Assembly: GCA_963693305.1 (NCBI GenBank) | Contig: OY855911.1 | Coordinates: 26,906,939-26,970,938, forward strand | From: Meandrina meandrites | Taxonomy: Eukaryota > Cnidaria > Anthozoa > Scleractinia > Meandrinidae | DNA length: 64,000 bases | Reading direction: 5' to 3' | Part shown: in pieces, positions 23,434-34,150 of the stretch | How the letters are laid out: each line of letters opens with the position of its first letter | Numbering within the stretch: the first letter of the stretch is position 1 | Position numbers and translations under genes: made by a program | Notes under the pieces: generated by a model | Seen by the model: only the letters and a program-made list of their open reading frames with translations | Databases searched by the model: none | What the model was told of the DNA's origin: nothing

Positions 23434-24038
23434 CCCTATCCAGACCAAGGGGAAGGCGGGGGGGGGGGGGGGGGGGGGGAGTGGCTAGTGCCCGCGCTGA
23501 TTTTAAACGCTTATAACTTTGTTACGATTCAACCAAACGCTGCTAATTAAACGTTGCGACTTTAAAGTTAACTGGGAATAATTTGGTGAAATAGCTTGCT
23601 GTGTCGGGAACTTGACGTTACCATGGCAAGGGCATTTTGACAGAAATGTTTCCCAAATTTGTAATTTTTGTCTTCCTATTAATGAAAATAAACTTTAATG
23701 CAATCATTTTCACCTTTTTAGGGTTTTTGCACCGTTCTTTTGATTTTGAGTACTTTACCGTAATTTTGGGCGGTTTTCTGACGTTTTGGAAAAATTTTGA
23801 AATCCAAGATGGCGGATCCAAGATGGCGGCTGTTTTAACATCGTGATGTACTTGTCACATGAAAAGTCTCATCATTCCGCGTGCGTATATCAAAAAAAAA
23901 TATAGGTTTTTTGACATACTTTATATCCGTTAAATTTCATTGTGATTTCGTAAATATTCTGGAAGTAACGTAGGGGGCCGGGGCGGAATCCCCCTCCCCC
24001 GGTCTGAAAAGATCCAAAAAAGCCCGGTCTGAATAGGG
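23434..24038. mobile_element. 605-bp piggyBac-like miniature element
   Basis: The left end CCCTATCCAGACC is mirrored by GGTCTGAATAGGG, 12 of 13 matching, and both are flanked by TTAA (23430-23433, 24039-24042). TTAA duplications with CCC-starting termini are typical of piggyBac. The interior contains a poly-G run and no transposase. A short frame on each strand in the middle does not match anything known. Confidence 0.85.
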
Positions 24039-24089
24039 TTAATACTATAATACAATCGACTACGAAAACAAAACATGCTACAAACGTAC

Positions 24090-24161
24090 AATATTCTCAA
24101 ATTAGTTTGTTTGGTGAATATCCCTGTGGGTAGATATTGAATTTTATTCGATGCTAAGTCC
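24090..24161 (-). CDS. LRR exon 4
   Basis: A 72-nt phase 2-2 exon, acceptor TCTTTCAG, donor GTACGT. It reads L-DLASNKIQYLPTGIF-TKQTNLRIL. The donor lies only about 50 bp from the edge of the piggyBac-like element at 23434-24038, so that insertion nearly reached the splice site. Confidence 0.85.
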
Positions 24162-25142
24162 CTGAAAGAAAAGGAAACAATTTTAGTTTATTCTGGACAA
24201 TCAAAAATGACGTCTTAACCTTATTGTAGGAGATATTGCCTGGGTAAAGATTAAATTATTTTAGGTATGGAAAATTCAAGATTAATGAGACGCTTCTTGG
24301 AGAACAATTATTTTCCAAAGTCTCTTTGCAACAAATCAGCTATTGAACGGTTTTTCCGGACCGTACCTAAAATTTTTAGTCAGCGCTTTAGTAATCTTCA
24401 TTTTATCGGAATCGCATGAAAATTGCACCAGTTATTGATGTTAGATTGAAGTTTGGTGTTTAACAATTATTCCATTCACCCTTGTTGGATACGAGGTGGT
24501 AAATAGACCTAGACATCCGACTACAACCCGTGTGCAGGACTGAAAAGTACAACAGGAGCCCAAAAAAAGATCTACCGAGTTTGTGTGCTGTCCGTACTGT
24601 TATTTGGATCGAAGTGTTGAAGAAACTACAAAGCTTTGACGCATTCAATATCCGGAAAATCTTGCGTATCTTTTAGCCAAGAAAGATTTCATATAGTCAT
24701 CATGAGCTCTTCAAACTAAAGGAACAGGAGAAGCTGGATAAACTCCTAACGAGAAAATATTGCGTTGGATTGGTCACGAGTTTCGTAGAGACTACAGACC
24801 TCTCCAAAGTTGCACTCGGAAGTGTAATCTGAAGTTTTAAGACTTTGCATATTTACTGAGGAGGTCGTCGCCATTATACACTGCTAATTTCTACCGTCTC
24901 TGATTTATCTGACGGTCTCACATGCACCTTTATTCATTATAAAAAGGTAGCAAATGCCAATTAACATCTCGAGTTTGTCAATCAATGGACCTTTCACTTT
25001 CATTTTATTTTCATTAATACCATAAAAAATCGATGTGCTGTTAATCGAATAGGAAACATTAAATCTTTATTAGCAAGAAAATTAATTAATAAATTTAAAA
25101 TTGGTTTAGACCTACGTTCACAAAGAATGTTGATGTACTTAC
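24162..25142. other. Intron sequence, no further LRR exon
   Basis: Scanned for the LRR exon signature on the minus strand; none was found. AT-rich unique-looking sequence with no clear repeat structure. Confidence 0.5.
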
Positions 25143-25214
25143 AGGATTTGCAAGGTCATGAGAGGAAAAAAGATATTTTCTGTTAAATTCCGAATACGGT
25201 TGTCCTTTAGGTTT
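25143..25214 (-). CDS. LRR exon 3
   Basis: A 72-nt phase 2-2 exon, acceptor TTTTCGTAG, donor GTAAGT. It reads L-NLKDNRIRNLTENIF-FPLMTLQIL. The LPxGIF motif is LTENIF, so it lacks the usual proline and glycine. The intron to exon 2 is the shortest of the array (442 bp). Confidence 0.83.
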
Positions 25215-25656
25215 CTACGAAAACAGAAACAAAAAAACAAAAACAATCATTTAGATATTATTGCTTGACTTTTCCGCGTTTAATTATTGATGCTTGCCTA
25301 ATTCCTAATCCTATCTTTAATAAGAAATTAAAAAAAATAATTTTGATTTATTTAGAACTATATACTACTCTTGGTCATTCCATGGTCAATTTAACCTTTC
25401 TCTTGTTTTGCATATTTGGTTAATTGTGATACTTTGGATTCCTTCAGAGAGTAGGGATATGGATAAATAAGGCTATAAATTTTTCGATTTTGTTGTATTC
25501 AAATGGAAAATACAATCACGTGACAACTTTAGGCAACCAGCGTAGGTGGCTAAATTGTTTGCGTTAACCTCATACGATACATATTTCTGTACACGTTGTT
25601 TTGGGGAAATTACAAATTGTGATTGATGTGGAACACACATAGTAAATTTAACTTAC

Positions 25657-25728
25657 AAAACATGTAATCCTGTCAAGTCATCAAAGACGCCTGAAGAGAT
25701 ACCTCTGATTTCATTCAGCTGTAGATCT
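25657..25728 (-). CDS. LRR exon 2
   Basis: A 72-nt phase 2-2 exon, acceptor TTTTAACAG, donor GTAAGT. It reads L-DLQLNEIRGISSGVF-DDLTGLHVL, with I-S-S-G-V-F in place of L-P-x-G-I-F. Exons 1-3 are more different from each other than the downstream exons, which suggests that these are the older repeats. Confidence 0.83.
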
Positions 25729-26289
25729 CTGTTAAAAATGAGAAAGCATGGAATGAATCGGAACGAGTCGCTGCAGAAACGTACTTTCTAAAATAAACTC
25801 ACTGTATCGGATGGCTTAAATACAGCTGCATTTAATGTTATTATAATATATAAAATTAAGATTAACGAATAAATTTATCATAACGTTACTTTTTCGCAAC
25901 ATTTCAATACTTCGATTAGGGATCCAATGAGATTGATTAGATTAGGGTTTCCTTTTGAATTATATAGACACGCACACGCTATGCACGCTCATGTAAAAAT
26001 AGAAAAAAAAAATACGAAAAGCGAGCTGGAATGAGGAAAAAACCTAACATTCAGAACATCAAAAATGGGTATTAAGTTGCTCGTTAATAATATCCTAAAG
26101 AGTTAGTGTCGTCCTCAGAAGACGAAGAAACGTCAATGTTTAGAGATGCAAGGTCGCGCTATTTTAGCCATTTCTGTTTCAGATCGGTCTTTCAATTAAT
26201 TGAAACCTTTAAATGGTGGTTTAGAACACGAAGAACCACGAATTAGCTGATTGTCGATTGATGTGATAAAAAAGTAGTATAATGGTTAA

Positions 26290-26481
26290 GGTCATTCCTC
26301 TGTTTTGCATTGCGCATCCTTACTGCGCACGAATTATTGCTTCAAAAGCGCGCGCTCATAGCGCGCGCGCATCAAAGTTGTACTAGATTCCCTATGAGGC
26401 TAAGTTCAGCAGAGAAAAGAATGCTTATTTGTATATGTAATCGCATGGGCCCGAGGCCAGTCAAGGATTAATTTCACGCGC

Positions 26482-26514
<33 letters not shown>

Positions 26515-26590
26515 CGAAGCGACGAGGGCTATTTGGAAAACTTTGAAAATGCAAGTGAAATTAATCCTTAATTACACGAGGGCACATTGC

Positions 26591-26622
<32 letters not shown>

Positions 26623-27912
26623 TTATGCAAAAGAAAACTTAAACGAGGTCCGCCTTGGCGTAAACCAGCTGGCAAAATTATCCGCTCGTAGTAAAATGAC
26701 CACATAAATAATCAACTTATGTCGATTAACGGAGAAATCCACAGTAAAAAAGAAAGCATACTCAGCATGTGCAATTCACTCATAACAGTCCTTTCACAGA
26801 TAAAAATGAAAGCAGTTTAAATTTTACTATTTACCTTTGTTTGCGAGGCTTCCTACCGCGCGGAAATGCTGCATCGATGAAAGTCATAAACAAAGTGTGC
26901 GAACGAGCTTTAATAACTCCTTGAATATGACATTCTCCTTTTCACAGCGGAAACCGTAAGTACCAACAAAAATTATGCCCTTTCCAGGCTCGGTTTCTAA
27001 TAAGGCGAACCAAAGCAAAACGAAGAAGTGTTATCTTTCAGTAATCTCAGCCGCCATGAATTTCTATTCTTCGTGCAGCGCCAACCGTTTTGGATTGAAA
27101 AGTCTGCTTTCTTTTCCACCAAGGCACCACTCATTTCTGCCTGCCGATTTTCTTTCACATTTGATGAAATAACCGCAGTTATATCAAACTCGGAAGCATT
27201 GTGTTCTGAACACTGTTCTGAACTTTTTTCAAACTCGTTTCAAGCGGGAAACCAACTCAGTGCAGACGACGCGCGCTCAGCCAATCAGGATAAGTAATCA
27301 TGCCCTCTTGATTACCAAAAAGTGCCCTCGTGATTAAGAAAAAATGCGCTCTGTCTCAACCAATCAGCGTTTAGTAATTTTGCCCCGTATGTGATAAGCT
27401 CTTAAACAAGCACGGTGACCTATCTTTTTTCTGACTAATTTTGACCTACCATTCATTATCTTTTTGTTTGAAGAATTTGAAAAAAATCATGTGTTTTAAA
27501 ACCGACTTATTGCTATTAATGTGTTATTCACGGAGATATAATAATGGCCTCGAGAACACGCACGCAAGGAAATATTTTAGCCAATTTCCTGTAGCACTAC
27601 GTTTATTTTCCATTAAATATGTATTAAATTGTTCCTTAACGTCGATATAATATGACTACTACGTTATCTCATGGCTTACTTTACTTATGTGCTTCCTATT
27701 CCCATGGAAAGAAGCGTACACTGATCAACTAAACATGCTTTTGTTCGGCGAAATTACAAGGAATTTTGGGCTAACCTTGTTTCATAATATCTCGTTAACG
27801 GAGCTGGTGACCTATCTTTTTTATTTTATATTTCGACTTATTGCACGATAAATAACAAATTGTGAAAGTTTGACAAAAATGATGTGTTTAGTTTTATTTC
27901 GGAGGAATGACC
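26290..27912. mobile_element. 1.6-kb TTAA-flanked element with 11-bp inverted ends
   Basis: GGTCATTCCTC on the left is exactly mirrored by GAGGAATGACC on the right, and both are flanked by TTAA (26286-26289 and 27913-27916). The left interior (TGCGCATCCTTACTGCGCACG) is very similar to the left interior of the TTAA element at 31904, implying related families. The middle (26420-27400) is the inverted partner of the repeat at 6915-7830, either as cargo or a nested insertion. No transposase was recognised. Confidence 0.75.
26420..27400. repeat. Dispersed repeat, inverted partner of 6915-7830
   Basis: It contains the reverse complement of several blocks of 6915-7830, including the GCCCTCGTGATTAAGAAAAA and CAACCAATCAGCGTTTAGTA stretches. 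A CGAGTCGCGAAGCGACGAGG hairpin lies near 26509. Coding was not recognised. Confidence 0.65.
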
Positions 27913-28100
27913 TTAAGGTGCTGGTTTGATCCATGCTATAAGATGATTATGTACATGTTTTTTTATTATCAAGTAATTAAAAAGCATGGCACTTACCCAT
28001 TTGAGGAACTTGTAATGCACTAGTCAATGAACGGCCATCCATAAATGCTGCTGATTCTGTTACAGTTGTTGACTTTTTTCCTTCCTCATATATTCTCCCA

Positions 28101-28101
<1 letters not shown>

Positions 28102-28143
<42 letters not shown>

Positions 28144-28215
28144 GACTAGCCACGGAATATTTATTCACAAGTAACTGTCAACTTTCATTATTATTATTAT
28201 TATTTTATTATTATT
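28102..28215. repeat. (TTA)n microsatellites
   Basis: Two ATT/TTA runs (28102-28142 and about 28187-28217) border the 3' end of the OTU pseudogene. They may be the tail of the element that carried it. Confidence 0.85.
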
Positions 28216-28224
28216 GTTTTTTGA

Positions 28225-29170
28225 GGGGGGTGATAATTTCAATGTCATCATTAAATATTCCTGCCTTTCCATTCTGTGCTTCAGATGTTCTTACAACATC
28301 TTCAGAGTATTCTCCCCTTTCAGAATTTATAGACTCAATTTCTACAGAGTTAACCTGGACAGCTTCTATTGAAACATAGTGAAATTCATTTGAATGTCCT
28401 ACGAAAACGGGTTTTGGCATTATTCCACTAGAATGAAATGGGCAAAGTTATCACGAGATTCAGTTATATGAATTGCAATTGCTTGAATTCTCAACGCTTC
28501 AGCCCAGTTACCTTCTTGAGACATATTACTAAGATACTCTATGCATGACATTTCACTATTGCTTTCAATTAACCATTCAGGAAGATTTCTTAAATAGTCA
28601 ATTCCAAAAGCTCGAATGTGTTTCATGATAATTTGTAACGTCAAACATTTGATGCGAAACAGCTTTAAAAAAGCAGTCACCCCCACCACCAACATCTAAT
28701 GGTTACAATCATAGTTTACTTAATCTGAATATCAGTAATGACAAAGGTGTTCCTGAAGAACATGTGCCCTCTTTTTTCAGCTCTAAAGTTTCCATTTTCT
28801 ACCGATGTGGACTCCCTTCAGCTTCACCGGATAATAGCACCTTTGTGTTTACTGCACACAATAATCTTTCCTGGTCTAATGTGGAAGCCAATTCTGTATT
28901 TTCAAAGATACCATTATTGTTCACATACAAAATAATTTCCATTAATTTCTCTTGCTTCTTCTGATTCCATGGACATTGCGAAACTGGGCTACCCTGACAA
29001 AATGACAAACGTTTCAAATTTTTAACCATTTCCACACTCACAAGCAAATACTTGTCAAAGAAACTGTCACTCCTGTGCAGGTAATTTATAAACCATGATT
29101 TATAATTCCTTGATATTTCACTTACTTTTGGTTTATTGGGCATGTATTTTCGAAGAAAACACTTCAATTT
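28225..29170 (-). pseudogene. OTU-like cysteine protease fragment, transposon-derived, frameshifted
   Basis: Three minus-strand frames together resemble an OTU deubiquitinase-like domain of the kind carried by transposons. VGGGGDCFFKAVSHQ (about 28660-28702) holds the Asp and the presumed nucleophile Cys. A following part reads GIDYLRNLPEWLIES and YLSNMSQEGNWAEALRI. The last part, FVGHSNEFHYVSIEA, holds the presumed catalytic His. The frame changes at least twice (near 28630 and near 28430) and stops interrupt the sequence before the Cys motif, so it is dead. Upstream, a 122-codon frame (28799-29167) ends EAEGSPHR. It sits in the intron between LRR exons 1 and 2, in the same orientation as the host gene. 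Confidence 0.7.
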
Positions 29171-29530
29171 ACTTTCACTGACCGTTTTCTAAGACAACTC
29201 ATTACTTTTTTCGTCTTTATTATTGAAGGTTCTCGGTCACTTCTACATCTCCTAACTTTTAGCCTTCTTGTCAGAATAAAACACCAAAAAAACAAATGGT
29301 ACAATAATTTTATGCTCAGTGAGCCGTAATAAGCATGTGGCGCGACTGCTGTCTGGCTGTCTGTGCTTCGTATGAATTAATTTTCCGTAACGACCTGTAA
29401 ACCGTTAACTTTCATCCACTTGACAACTGCAGAAGGCTTGAGATAAGTCATAAAGCTTAAAAAAGCTCAATTTGACCAAATTTGTGCAGGCATAAACTTT
29501 ATTTATCGCCACTTTCGTGATTGCGTTGGG

Positions 29531-29580
29531 CGACTGATTTTCCCATCTCTGCCGACTGATAGAGATGGGAAAATCAGTCG
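29531..29580. repeat. Perfect hairpin, 20-bp arms, 10-nt loop
   Basis: CGACTGATTTTCCCATCTCT is followed after ten bases by its exact reverse complement. Perfect arms of this length are unlikely by chance. It could be a foldback terminus or could form a stem in the intron transcript. Confidence 0.85.
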
Positions 29581-29759
29581 CGCTAAGAACCAATCAGAGT
29601 GCAGGATTCGTGACCATGCCTTCTTGGAAAAAATGTATTTAACAAGCCAGATTTGAGGTGAGATTGAACATTATGTATTTCAGTATTAATTATAAGGACC
29701 TAATATCTAACACTTTTCCTTAAATGACGCTCTATAATATCCCGCCGAAGATCACAGCT

Positions 29760-29777
29760 GTATAAAGCCGGCTTTAT
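29760..29777. repeat. 18-bp palindrome
   Basis: TATAAAGCCGGCTTTATA is a perfect palindrome in the same intron, 255 bp upstream of LRR exon 1's donor side. No function is apparent. Confidence 0.75.
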
Positions 29778-30016
29778 ACGGCATACGGCTGAAATATGTG
29801 GCTTTTCTCTCACTTAGCATGCTGCTTGCATTGTTTGCAGGTTTAAAATTCAGTAGTTAAAAAGTATTTTCTAATAATCACGAAAAGTTTTGTAATCTAC
29901 TTGACCAATTGCGAGAAGAAGATAGTTGCAAAGCTTTAGCTCACTCGAAAACTTTGCAACTCTTTAAAAAATTCTTCTTACTCGCACTTTCTATGAAGTA
30001 ATCTATATATACTCAC

Positions 30017-30088
30017 AAGACTTTAAGTTCAGCCATATGGCGAAGGGCGCCTAAGGGAATGTTGCTTATGTTGTTCCTTTGTAAAGAC
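30017..30088 (-). CDS. LRR exon 1
   Basis: The first LRR after the LRRNT exon; 72 nt, phase 2-2, acceptor GGACACAG, donor GTGAGT. It reads L-SLQRNNISNIPLGAL-RHMAELKVL, with all structural positions of an extracellular 24-residue LRR. The final bases TT pair with the first base of exon 2 to rebuild a leucine codon, the same join used in the whole array. Confidence 0.87.
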
Positions 30089-30762
30089 CTGTGTCCGTTT
30101 AAAAAATGAGCGTAAGAGAGGGACAGTTATTTAAGTATCCATATTGGATTTTAAATACAATTTTATATAAACCATTCTTTTTTTCTTTTTTTTTAACCGC
30201 CCAACTTTAAATAAAACTTTTCCTCTTTAAATCAAATAATCTCCTCCCTCTTTTCAGAAACCTAATTGTGTTTATAACTTTCTAATAAAAAAATACGTTC
30301 TTGAGTAACCAAAACTACTGTTTTTGATCTTGTTTTGAATTTGTCGCTATACAGCAAGTGAAAGATTGATGTTAAGGTGTTTTTTCTTTTCCAGTTTCAG
30401 CAGTTATGTTACAATATATATCTGCTATTTTCTTGTTTTTTGTCCTTATAATACTTTACTGCGCATGCCCTGAAAATAAATTATTTTTGTTATGGTGTTT
30501 ACGCAACCACGTGTAAAGGAACGCTGTATAAACGTCCAGAAAATAGGGTATGTGAAAATACATCTGGAATGAACTATAAATTTGAACTGGAGACGAGAAT
30601 ATAAAAGTGAAAAAGATCTATGTAGTCATGAAACAGACAGACAGACACATGGAGACAGAGAGAGGCTTACGTAGTTGAACACACCCTCCACACACGCACA
30701 AGGACAAGGACCGAGAGATGGCAACAGAGGAAATCATATTATATAAAAAAGTCAAATCTTAC

Positions 30763-30892
30763 AAATTTGTCGCTGTTGTCGGAAGGCATTTGAATATGTT
30801 AATCGTTGAACCGATATTCCTGCAACTAAAGTGATTCTTAACTTGGCCATTTTCATCAACCCTGCCATCGCCAGAGCAGAATTTTTCGCAAC
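30763..30892 (-). CDS. LRRNT (cysteine-rich LRR cap) exon
   Basis: A 130-nt exon, acceptor TTTTCTAG, donor GTAAGA, entering in phase 1 and leaving in phase 2. The peptide begins G-C-E-K-F-C-S and continues to HFSCRNIG and FKCLPTTATNL, giving four cysteines (C, C, C, C) followed by the LPTTATNL ending. That C-x(3)-C...C...LP.TATNL layout is the N-terminal capping module found before extracellular LRR arrays. It shifts the phase from the 1-1 domain exons to the 2-2 LRR exons, which fixes the order of modules. Confidence 0.87.
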
Positions 30893-31359
30893 CTAGAAAA
30901 CATAAATGTATAACCGTATTTGTATTTCGTAAATTCGCCATTATAAAATATCGGTTATTAGTATATACCACACAAGTGAATAGTGCTTTCCGCGCGCGGT
31001 GATTAGTTAACTTGGAGGTGATTAGCAAAGTACTATTACCTCCGAGCAGCCGAAGAGAAACAAAATGGCTTCGTGCGTCTCTTTGGGTACCGAAAGCAAT
31101 GTTTTAGTCCACTAGTTATTCAACTTGTGTGGTATAGACTAAAACAATCATTCACCCCAGTGTCAGTGAAAGTGCTGGATATTTACCTCCAGTTTGATGA
31201 ATAATTGTTAACTATCGTTTAATAAACAAGACAACGTAAAAACAGAAGATGACGAGGCTTCTTGTTGGAATCTCAAGTATTGCAACATTATTATAGACCG
31301 TTATGCACACTTGGCATATTTGAATTTCTTGAAAGAACCAGCCACACCACAGCATGTCA

Positions 31360-31860
31360 ACCTACCGCACAGCACCACACTAGACAATAATCTGCCGAAC
31401 TGAACAGCACAACATCTCACCTCACTACACCACACCTCACCGCACCGCACACTCACCACGAAGCACTGTACCGTAGTACACAATTCCACTTTGCCACTCT
31501 ACACCACACCGCAACGCGCCACCACACAGTAGCAGAAAACACCATTCCATTCCACGCCACACCACACCACACCACAACACCACACACCACACCATACTGC
31601 ACCGCACCACAAATTACCGCGGCAAAGCAATCCACAACACACCGCACCAGACCATGCCTCACCACACCACATTGCAGAGCACCACACCCACACACACTAC
31701 ATTGCAGAGCACCATTCCACACCACGCTATACCACACCGCAATACTGCGCCACTGCGCCATCACTAACGAACCGCACCACTACTACACACCACGCACACA
31801 ACACACCACTCCTCGCAGCACCACATCACATCACACCACGCTGCACTGCAGTATACTACA
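31360..31860. repeat. Degenerate CCACA/CCGCA-type array, left part
   Basis: A long stretch of irregular CACCACAC, CCGCAC and related pentamers. It appears to be the diverged left part of the array that resumes at 32779, the two being separated by an inserted transposon. Cys/Val/Trp-rich reverse-strand frames are repeat artefacts. Confidence 0.85.
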
Positions 31861-31877
31861 ATCCACCGTAAAGATCA

Positions 31878-32762
31878 GGGCCCGGTTGCATGAAGTAACT
31901 TAAGGACGTTCGCGCTAATTGTTTATGCGCATCCTTTCTGCGCACGTAATTCCTGTAGCAACGCTACGCCACGTCATGCATCGAGCGCGCGCGCTGAGGA
32001 AACTTTCCAACCACACATATAGGGTGAGTAGCCGTTGCGATAACTTCGCTTGCAGTTTGCTAGCTTAAATGGTCGGTGATGACCCCAACCTTTTTCTCAA
32101 CAGATCACTTTTGTTAACGATTATCTACGTTTTGTGAGAAAATGAAAAAAATCTATCGATTAAAAGGTTGATTTTGTTTTTGCCCCACGCACGTTCGAAT
32201 TCGCTTTTTGATCTTTTCGTTTTGTCGTACGACGGGTTCAAATGCCTCTTCCAGGGCTAAGTTTTGCATAAAAGATGGCAACACTTGAAATTATTTACGC
32301 AACAGACGCACTTCTTCAAAATATCACCAAGATCGTTTGCCTCCGTTTTCTCGTCATCGATAATTTAAACTACAAACCTTGAAAGCCGTGCGAAATTACG
32401 TGCGCCAATTTTTTAAAATCAGGGTAGTTTTCTACAGACTTTATCTCTGAAACGAAGTCGGTGACCCCCACTTTTTTTGTATTTCTGACACAAGTAACTC
32501 ATTATCCGTCCTCAGTAAAAATTTTAGAAAAATCTATCGACTAGAAAATTTTCGCGCGAACGTCCTTAAGACTACGTGGGATTTTCTACAATCATTCCCT
32601 GCGTTCTGGAGGTTTTCATTGTACCCTATTATTGATAAATCAGCAGAAGGTGAATAAAAGGGTAAGGCAAGCACAATGCGGGTGTGAAAAAGTTCTTTGG
32701 GTCACAGAGAACAGTTGCACAGAATCCCACTTAAACTTAAATTGCTTTATGCAACCGGGCCC
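31878..32762. mobile_element. Outer inverted-repeat element GGGCCCGGTTGCAT
   Basis: GGGCCCGGTTGCATGAAG on the left is mirrored by CTTTATGCAACCGGGCCC on the right, 17 of 18 matching. It contains a second complete element (31904-32565) inserted only about 22 bp inside its left end, so little of its own body (roughly 220 bp) remains. It lies within the CCACA-type array. No coding. Confidence 0.75.
31904..32565. mobile_element. Nested 662-bp TTAA-flanked element
   Basis: GGACGTTCGCGC on the left is exactly mirrored by GCGCGAACGTCC on the right. Both are bounded by TTAA (31900-31903, 32566-32569). The left interior TGCGCATCCTTTCTGCGCACG is shared with the element at 26290-27912. A non-autonomous piggyBac/Kolobok-type insertion. 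Confidence 0.83.
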
Positions 32763-32778
32763 AGGAAACTACATTATA

Positions 32779-33106
32779 CACCACACCACACCACGCCACG
32801 CCACGCCACGCCACGCCACGCCACACCACACCACACCACACCACACCACACCACACCACACCACACCACACCACACCACACCACACCACATCACACCACA
32901 CCACACCACACCACACCACACCGCACCGCACCGCACCGCACCGCACCGCACCGCACCGCACCGCACCGCACCGCACCGCACCGCACCGCACCGCACCGCA
33001 CCGCACCGCACCGCACCGCACCGCACCGCACCGCACCGCACCGCACCGCACCGCACCGCACCGCACCGCACCGCACCGCACCGCACCGCACCGCACCACA
33101 CACACA
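32779..33106. repeat. Pentanucleotide array (CCACG)n(CCACA)n(CCGCA)n
   Basis: About 65 pentamers in three blocks: CCACG, then CCACA, then a long pure CCGCA block. The CCGCA block ends within 60 bp of the donor of the Ig exon. Long frames on both strands (His/Pro/Thr or Cys/Gly/Ala/Val) are artefacts. Confidence 0.95.
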
Positions 33107-33157
33107 ACGAATTGGCAAACTTCTGTACCTTTGAAGTATAACTATTTAGACACGCAC

Positions 33158-33391
33158 CTACAAATGTAACCTGAAACTCCTTTGAGTCAGAGCCAGCCTC
33201 ATTGCTAGACAAACAGGTGTAAATGCCCTCCTCGTCTGTTTTTTGCATTACCATTCGAAACCCATTAGCCAAGGATGTTGAGTTCTTGAGGAACGATATG
33301 TTGATAGGTGGCGACCCCTCGGAAGAACACCACAAAACGTGACTTGGTACCGTCCTCATTACTGGACTTGGAACAATAATTTTTGGCTTTT
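33158..33391 (-). CDS. Ig-like domain exon
   Basis: A 234-nt symmetric phase 1-1 exon, acceptor CTACTTGCAG, donor GTGCGT. It encodes 78 residues starting EKPKIIVPSP. Ig hallmarks are visible: VLWCSSEGSPP with the first cysteine, then the ISFLKN strand, and DEEGIYTCLSSNEAG with the D-x-G-x-Y-x-C motif. I-set/I-type Ig domains share this pattern. One N-glycosylation sequon (NIS) and another (NST) lie in the middle. It joins the CUB exon in frame. Confidence 0.88.
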
Positions 33392-34150
33392 CTGCAAGTA
33401 GATCATGACATATGACAAGGAAGGGAAGGATTTTAAGCAGATACTACTAACTTTTATAATTTTGTACAACCAGCAGTGCACGAAGAATTGTGTTTGTCGT
33501 TGGTCAAAGGTGTGGGTAAAGGCGCGCGAAAGGTCACATTTGATTACCTTTGACAGTCTTTGACGCGCATCAAAGGTCATCTTCTGACAGTTCGGCCACT
33601 CCGGTACAAACGGCTAAAGGCAAGTATTATGCCAAACCGAGCAAAACAAATTCAATATTTGCATTAAGCGTATAAAGGATAAGTGGGCAACTATTGAAAT
33701 TATCAGGTTTGCTAAACAAGCTACTACGACAAAATTTTACAATATTTTCAGAATTTGTTTTGCCACAGAATAACTTTCCGGATTTTATTCTGTGCCTTTT
33801 TTAGAAAATATGATTATACATGAGCAGAACTGACGTCAAATCTGCGTAAGAGTACAGATAATAGTATCGTGCAAACGCTGCCTTTTCCCGCCTCGCCTCG
33901 TAATTCGCAAGGAACGTGTTTGAATAAAAGCAGCCAAAAAGGCGAAAAATACAGTCCAAAACGGTCTTCCCTCGCTCGGAAAGCAAAACGGTTTGGACAG
34001 GTAAGTAAGAGCCACATACAGACTACAAAAATGCAAAAACATCAAATAAAGATGATCAAAAAACGTCTGGCTAATACGTTTCGCATTGCAACATCCTACG
34101 CCCAAGACATGATAAATATGGTATCTATACAAGGATAAACATTAGCTTAC

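Noticed and set aside
31301..31764. Cysteine/valine/tryptophan-rich minus-strand frames as secreted peptides
   Set aside because: Pure products of the CCACA-type repeat; no signal peptide or stable frame.
32632..33141. His/Pro/Thr-rich and Cys/Gly/Ala-rich frames of up to 196 codons
   Set aside because: Translation of the pentamer array. The reverse 196-codon frame only looks longer because it begins inside the real Ig exon and reads through its donor.
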